From positions 1 to 10,200 of the forward strand of contig JBGVLA010000028.1 of the NCBI GenBank assembly GCA_045124015.1: DNA of 10,200 bases. Reading direction: 5' to 3'. A program made the position numbers and the translations under genes. Numbering within the stretch: position 1 is the stretch's first letter; each line of letters opens with the position of its first letter. Below the pieces are notes generated by a model that was not told the origin of the DNA, did not search any database, and saw nothing but the letters and a program-made list of their open reading frames with translations. Origin of the DNA: QALR01 sp045124015 (lineage in GTDB: Bacteria > Bacillota > Clostridia > Oscillospirales > CAG-272). Of the stretch, positions 6,745-10,200 are shown piece by piece.

Positions 6745-6900
6745 GAGAAAACTCTGGAGAATCCCGCATGTCGGGTGCCGAAGGTGCAAGGTGAAAACCG
6801 AATCTCTCAGGCAAAAGGATAGAGGTATATATGGCAATATCACTTTATTTCTTTTTCAGTTTTCAGAGTTGCTGCTTTGGCGGCAACCTTTTTGTTTCAT
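6745..6900 (+). promoter_or_regulatory. Single-aptamer glycine riboswitch (gcvT type) with expression platform
   Basis: The aptamer core occupies about 6750-6826. It shows the class hallmarks in order: ACTCTGGAGA (6751-6760), a CCCG/CGGG stem (6763-6766 with 6772-6775), GCCGAAGGTGCAAGG (6777-6791) and AATCTCTCAGGCAAAAGGA (6801-6819). CTCT (6752-6755) can pair with AGAG (6821-6824) as P1. Only one aptamer is visible. About 40 nt later an intrinsic terminator (6868-6897) forms the expression platform. AACTCTG (6750-6756) is also complementary to CAGAGTT (6864-6870), which overlaps the first bases of the terminator stem. P1 formation and terminator opening could thus be mutually exclusive. That pairing would make glycine turn the operon off, but the direction is inference. 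The downstream genes encode an ACT-domain protein and a DUF711 protein. Confidence 0.93.
6868..6897 (+). terminator. Riboswitch-controlled intrinsic terminator
   Basis: GTTGCTGC (6868-6875) pairs with GCGGCAAC (6880-6887), including one G-U, around a TTTG loop. It is followed by a T-rich tail (6889-6897). It stands between the glycine aptamer and the first gene, so it is the likely attenuator. Confidence 0.87.
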
Positions 6901-6932
6901 GATAAATTTTTAACTCTCGGAGGTATGTATTT

Positions 6933-7202
6933 ATGAAAGCAGTTATTTCTGTAACGGGTAAAGACAGCGTTGGTATCGTTGCAAAGGTAAGTGTAAAATG
7001 TGCAGAATGCGGAGCGAATATCATCGATATTTCCCAGACTGTATTGGACGATTATTTTGCTATGATCATGATCGCTGAGGTCAGCGCACTTCATATGGAA
7101 TTTGGAGATTTTGTCGATCATATGACAGCGATCGGCAAGGAATGCGGTCTTCAGATCCACACCATGCATGAAAATATTTTCAATTCCATGCATAAAATCT
7201 AA
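6933..7202 (+). CDS. ACT-domain protein (UPF0237 family)
   Basis: This 89-aa protein is essentially one ACT domain, a beta-alpha-beta-beta-alpha-beta fold that usually binds an amino acid and regulates a partner enzyme. The N terminus MKAVISVTGKDSVGIVAKVS has the GKDxxGI turn (residues 9-15) that forms the typical ligand-facing loop between strand 1 and helix 1. GANIIDISQTVLDDYFAMIM follows as strand 2 and strand 3. It resembles the GcvR-like stand-alone ACT proteins found next to DUF711 genes. The start has GGAGG (6919-6923) nine bases upstream. DUF711 follows after 18 nt in the same operon, and both lie behind a glycine riboswitch. Glycine or a related amino acid as ligand is an inference from that control. 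No DNA-binding domain or membrane segment is present. Confidence 0.9.
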   Translation: MKAVISVTGKDSVGIVAKVSVKCAECGANIIDISQTVLDDYFAMIMIAEVSALHMEFGDFVDHMTAIGKECGLQIHTMHENIFNSMHKI

Positions 7203-7220
7203 AGGATAGAGGTAATTTCC

Positions 7221-8585
7221 ATGTCTATTGTAACGAGAAACGATATTCTTGAAACCATACATATGATTCAGCACGAAAATCTCGACGTGCGTACCATTAC
7301 AATGGGTATTTCTCTTTATGATTGCGTTTCTGATGATATTGGCAGACTTTGCGATAATATCTACGATAAGATCACAAAGAAGGCTGAAAATATTGTCAAA
7401 GTCGGAGACGGAATCGGTAAAAAATACGGTATTCCGATCGTCAACAAGCGCGTTTCGGTAACACCGGTCTCCTTGATCGGCGGCAAGGCTACGAGCGAGG
7501 ATTACGTAAAGATCGCAAAAACGCTTGATCGCGCTGCAAAGGAACTCGGAATCAACTTCATCGGCGGTTATTCTGCACTTGTGCAGAAGGGAACTTCTAA
7601 AGGCGCGGAAGCGTTGATCCAATCGATTCCGCAGGCGCTTACGGAAACGGATTTCCTTTGTTCTTCCTTGAACGTGGCTTCCACCAAGGCAGGCATCAAT
7701 ATGGATGCGATCTATATGGCAGGTAAAGTTATTAAAGATCTTGCCTTTTTGACGAAGGACAGAAACTCTATCGGCTGCGCAAAATTTGTTGTTTTTGCCA
7801 ATGCTCCTGAAGATAACCCCTTTATGGCAGGTGCTTTCCATGGCATGGGTGAGCCTGAATGTGTCATCAACGTCGGTGTATCGGGTCCCGGTGTCGTAGC
7901 GGCGGCGATCAAACGCGCAGGAAACTGTGATTTCGGTGAGCTTGCCAATATCATCAAAAAGATGGCGTATAAGATCACGAGCGTTGGTCAGCTTGTTGCA
8001 ACCGATGCCGCAAAAGAACTCGACGTTCCGTTTGGTATCGTAGACCTTTCTCTTGCACCGACACCTGCAGTTGGCGATAGCGTTGCCAGAATCCTTGAAA
8101 ACATGGGCTTGGAACGTTGCGGCACGCATGGAACCACAGCTGCTCTTGCAATGTTGAACGATGCTGTTAAAAAGGGCGGCGTAATGGCAAGCTCTTCTGT
8201 TGGCGGACTTTCGGGTGCCTTTATCCCCGTTTCGGAAGATGAAGGCATGATAGAAGCCGTCAAGGTCGGAGCACTTCATTTGAATAAACTCGAAGCCATG
8301 ACCGCAGTTTGCTCGGTTGGTTTGGATATGATTGCGATCCCCGGCGATACTCCTGTGGAAACGATCTGCGGCATCATTGCAGATGAAATTGCCATTGGCG
8401 TTGTCAATACCAAAACAACAGCCGCTCGCCTTATCCCTGCATACGGTAAGGTCGTCGGAGATTATATCGATTTCGGCGGACTTCTCGGTTCTGCACCTAT
8501 TATGGAGGTCAGCCCGTTCTCTTCTGCAGATTTCATTCTTCGCGGCGGACATATTCCTGCTCCGATGCATAGTCTTAAAAATTAA
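7221..8585 (+). CDS. DUF711 / UPF0210 family protein (PFL-like fold, function unknown)
   Basis: The 454-aa protein matches the UPF0210/DUF711 family in length and landmarks. These include the N-terminal DILETIHMIQHENLDVRTIT, GGYSALVQKG (115-124), the glycine-rich AGAFHGMGEPECVINVGVSG (203-222), and a C-terminal PFSSADFILRGGHIPAPMHS. The family is annotated as PFL-like because its barrel resembles that of pyruvate formate-lyase; I see no basis for claiming glycyl-radical chemistry. Its reaction is not established. It is cytoplasmic by composition. The ribosome binding site GAGG (7209-7212) is eight bases from the ATG, and the gene is co-transcribed with the ACT protein under the glycine riboswitch. 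A working inference is that the ACT protein senses an amino acid and modulates this enzyme. Family assignment is firm; function is open. Confidence 0.93.
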   Translation: MSIVTRNDILETIHMIQHENLDVRTITMGISLYDCVSDDIGRLCDNIYDKITKKAENIVKVGDGIGKKYGIPIVNKRVSVTPVSLIGGKATSEDYVKIAKTLDRAAKELGINFIGGYSALVQKGTSKGAEALIQSIPQALTETDFLCSSLNVASTKAGINMDAIYMAGKVIKDLAFLTKDRNSIGCAKFVVFANAPEDNPFMAGAFHGMGEPECVINVGVSGPGVVAAAIKRAGNCDFGELANIIKKMAYKITSVGQLVATDAAKELDVPFGIVDLSLAPTPAVGDSVARILENMGLERCGTHGTTAALAMLNDAVKKGGVMASSSVGGLSGAFIPVSEDEGMIEAVKVGALHLNKLEAMTAVCSVGLDMIAIPGDTPVETICGIIADEIAIGVVNTKTTAARLIPAYGKVVGDYIDFGGLLGSAPIMEVSPFSSADFILRGGHIPAPMHSLKN

Positions 8586-8605
8586 ATCGGTTTTATATTT
8601 GGATG

Positions 8606-8634
8606 AAAAAAGCGTTCGCTATGGACGCTTTTTT
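8606..8634 (+). terminator. Intrinsic terminator of the ACT-DUF711 operon
   Basis: AAAAAAGCGT (8606-8615) pairs with ACGCTTTTTT (8625-8634). The loop can close further by T-G and C-G pairs. It lies 20 nt after the DUF711 stop and before the BlaI promoter. Confidence 0.9.
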
Positions 8635-8654
8635 CTTTTCCTTTACGAAATCTC

Positions 8655-8683
8655 TTGACAAAAACAATAGACGGGTGTAGAAT
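8655..8683 (+). promoter_or_regulatory. Sigma-A promoter for the blaI-blaR1-like operon
   Basis: TTGACA (8655-8660), a 17-nt spacer and TAGAAT (8678-8683) form a near-consensus promoter, with a start near 8690. The TTG of the -35 box is also a possible in-frame TTG start codon. The promoter reading and the downstream ribosome site argue against that start. An imperfect TAGA-CGGG-TGTA dyad (8668-8679) overlaps the -10 and could be part of an autorepression site, but it does not match the BlaI consensus well. Confidence 0.85.
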
Positions 8684-8717
8684 GAAATTGAAATATCAAA
8701 AAAGTGGAGGTATGGTG

Positions 8718-9098
8718 ATGGTACGTTTACCGGATGCGGAATTTGAAGTGATGCAGGCAGTTTGGGCTTGTGGTTCTGTTTCTGTTCCTACTCTTGTGCT
8801 TTCTGAAAAATTGAATCGAGATTGGAAGGCGCAGACGATCTTAACGCTTTTGGCTCGTTTGGAAACCAAGGACTTTGTTTCCAGTAAGAAAGTGGGGAAG
8901 GAACGTATTTGGACAGCAAATATTTCAGAGGATGAATACTTAAGTTTTGAAGCTAAAAACATCGTGGAAAGAATGTATCACGGTTCGGTTTCGGGCCTTG
9001 TCAATGCATTTTATGAAGGAGAACCGTTATCGAAAGAGGATGCTTCTGCTTTGATCGCATGGATCGACGGCAAGACGGCGAAAGAGGAGAAAACATGA
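8718..9098 (+). CDS. BlaI/MecI/CopY-family transcriptional repressor
   Basis: This is a winged-helix repressor that normally binds its own operon and target genes as a dimer and is inactivated by cleavage after its membrane partner senses a signal. From the ATG at 8718 it is 126 aa, the usual size, and begins VRLPDAEFEVMQAVWACGSV, the typical family opening. The recognition-helix region follows with DWKAQTILTLLARLETKDFV, then the wing VSSKKVGKERIWTANIS and a C-terminal dimerisation helix. Longer starts at 8655 or 8712 are less likely. The 8655 TTG lies in the -35 box, and GGAGG (8706-8710) is 1 nt from 8712 but 7 nt from 8718. The stop overlaps the next start by four bases (ATGA), so the pair is translationally coupled. 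The regulated target is unknown; beta-lactam resistance should not be assumed. Confidence 0.9.
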   Translation: MVRLPDAEFEVMQAVWACGSVSVPTLVLSEKLNRDWKAQTILTLLARLETKDFVSSKKVGKERIWTANISEDEYLSFEAKNIVERMYHGSVSGLVNAFYEGEPLSKEDASALIAWIDGKTAKEEKT

Positions 9099-10200
9099 GC
9101 ATTGCTTTGCTTATTGGGCTGACATTGCTTCTGATCATCTATCTTTTGCTCAATCGCTTTTTGGGAAAATATATTTCGGCAAATGCGAGATATATTTCCG
9201 GGCTGATATTGTTGATTGCATTTTTGCTCCCCCATAAGCTTTCGCTCGTTGTGCTTCCGATGCCAAATTGGATGGGGAGTGCTGAAATTCGCAGAGAGTT
9301 TGTTTCTGTTGGTCTGTCCAAGGATGAAGAATCGCTTATCGTTTTAGAAAAGGATACCGAAACGACACGCGAGCAGAAAAAAGACCTTAGCAAGCTTTCT
9401 TTGCACTTTTTTATCTGCGGAATTTATCTTATAGGTGTCTTTTACAAGCTGTTATCGGTATTAAGAAAGCATATTGCTTTGCGAAAGACCATTGATCGCG
9501 CACTCGTTGAACCGTCTGAGGAGCTTTCTTGGCAATTTGATATGCTTTGCGGAAAAATGGAATTCCGAAGAAAGCCCCAGCTCCTTGTTTGCCGTTCGTC
9601 GGTGGCAATGACACTTGGTGCGCCGTTTACGTTTGGAATCTTCAAGCGCAAGGTCGTCTTACCGTCAGATGTTTACGGAGAAGATGCGGAAATGCTGATT
9701 GCGCATGAACTGTATCATTGTAAACGATACGATACATTGTTCCGTTTGGCGTTGATGCTGGTCTCGGTTTTGTATTGGTTTTATTTGCCGATCATCCCGT
9801 TTGTCCGTTCGCTTTATTCAGTATGCGAAGAATCCTGTGATGCCAGTATGACGGAAAATCAAAACAACGCGTATCGCGCCGCATACGGCAAGCTTCTCGT
9901 GCGTTATGCATCTAAAAATATGCCTTTGCCGGTCTCCTTCAGCTGTGGAGGAAAGAAGCTGAAAAAACGAATTGAAACGCTTTTTTCGAAAAAAAGACGA
10001 CAAGAGGGTTATGCGTTGATCTGCTTGACTGCCTATTTGTGCGTCATGCTTATGGGAACCAGTTTTTCGGCGCCACATCAAAAGACCGTGCTTTATCAAG
10101 GAGAAGATTATTTTGAACATGCCGATATGTCCCATTCAAAAGACGGTATTCGCATGATGGAGAATGAGCTTTTCCATGCTTTTTCTCAGCTATCCAATGT
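9095..10200 (+). CDS. BlaR1/MecR1-like M56 membrane metallopeptidase (partial, runs off the right edge)
   Basis: My translation from the ATG at 9095 is open for 368 codons to the window end. BlaR1-type proteins span the membrane, sense an extracellular signal and cleave the cytoplasmic repressor, here the protein encoded just upstream. Hydrophobic segments lie at about residues 3-22, 33-55, 104-124, 217-240 and 307-326. The M56 zinc motif is HELYH (204-208) in LIAHELYHCKRYD. The downstream EESCDASM (245-252) matches the conserved E..CDA motif of the family. Both lie in the expected order between membrane segments. The last visible part, after residue 326, would be extracellular. No penicillin-binding SxxK sensor motif is seen in the part present, and the rest of the C-terminal domain is outside the window. 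The inducer therefore cannot be named. Confidence 0.9.
   Translation, partial: MSIALLIGLTLLLIIYLLLNRFLGKYISANARYISGLILLIAFLLPHKLSLVVLPMPNWMGSAEIRREFVSVGLSKDEESLIVLEKDTETTREQKKDLSKLSLHFFICGIYLIGVFYKLLSVLRKHIALRKTIDRALVEPSEELSWQFDMLCGKMEFRRKPQLLVCRSSVAMTLGAPFTFGIFKRKVVLPSDVYGEDAEMLIAHELYHCKRYDTLFRLALMLVSVLYWFYLPIIPFVRSLYSVCEESCDASMTENQNNAYRAAYGKLLVRYASKNMPLPVSFSCGGKKLKKRIETLFSKKRRQEGYALICLTAYLCVMLMGTSFSAPHQKTVLYQGEDYFEHADMSHSKDGIRMMENELFHAFSQLSN

Noticed and set aside
6603..6794. 63-codon open frame upstream of the ACT gene
   Set aside because: It spans the -35/-10 promoter and runs into the glycine aptamer, so it would not be transcribed whole, and no ribosome binding site precedes it.
6897..8570. 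557-codon open frame on the minus strand antisense to the DUF711 gene
   Set aside because: Its composition is rich in Cys, His, Arg and Phe, typical of a mirrored coding frame. It has no family signature, and the plus strand carries a clear conserved protein with a ribosome site.
8655..8717. TTG start giving a longer 147-aa BlaI-type protein
   Set aside because: The TTG is part of a near-consensus -35 box, so it lies upstream of the likely transcript start. The family's normal N terminus and spaced GGAGG site support the ATG at 8718.

Overview
The window looks like a chromosomal segment from a Clostridia-type Firmicute. The evidence is strong GGAGG ribosome binding sites, consensus sigma-A type promoters, a gcvT-class glycine riboswitch, an ACT/DUF711 gene pair and a BlaI/BlaR1-type regulatory pair. 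The species cannot be named from the sequence alone.

Layout, left to right. (1) 3-659 is the end of a lysine/glutamate-rich coiled-coil protein, possibly cut by the window edge. (2) 761-1231 is smpB and 1272-1624 is its RNA partner tmRNA (ssrA). The encoded tag is ANNRKLALAA, and a 10-bp hairpin lies between the two genes. (3) 1770-3677, directly after the tmRNA 3' end, is a visibly AT-richer two-gene restriction-modification cassette: a PD-(D/E)XK endonuclease followed by a beta-class amino-methyltransferase. It ends at a bidirectional terminator at 3715-3746. (4) On the minus strand, 6490-3765 holds tldD-tldE, a heteromeric zinc-peptidase operon with a 1-nt stop/start overlap and a perfect -35/-10 promoter at 6557-6584. 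(5) 6625-6900 is a regulatory hub: a 14-bp perfect palindrome, a rightward promoter, a single-aptamer glycine riboswitch and an intrinsic terminator. They lead into a small ACT-domain protein (6933-7202) and a DUF711/UPF0210 protein (7221-8585), closed by a terminator at 8606-8634. (6) 8655-10200 holds a BlaI/MecI-family repressor with a clear promoter. It overlaps by 4 nt the start of a BlaR1/MecR1-like M56 membrane metallopeptidase that runs off the right edge.

How the parts fit. SmpB and tmRNA form the trans-translation ribosome-rescue system. The restriction-modification cassette is a likely acquired defence island at the ssrA 3' flank, a common integration spot, although I found no convincing flanking repeat. 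TldD/TldE is a peptide-processing protease with no obvious peptide substrate in the window. The ACT-DUF711 operon has no established function, and its glycine-riboswitch control is the most informative regulatory clue here. The BlaI/BlaR1 pair is a sense-and-derepress switch whose target and inducer are not visible.

No wholly new multi-gene system is evident. The best leads are the glycine-switched ACT/DUF711 operon, the divergent-promoter palindrome and the restriction-modification cassette beside ssrA.
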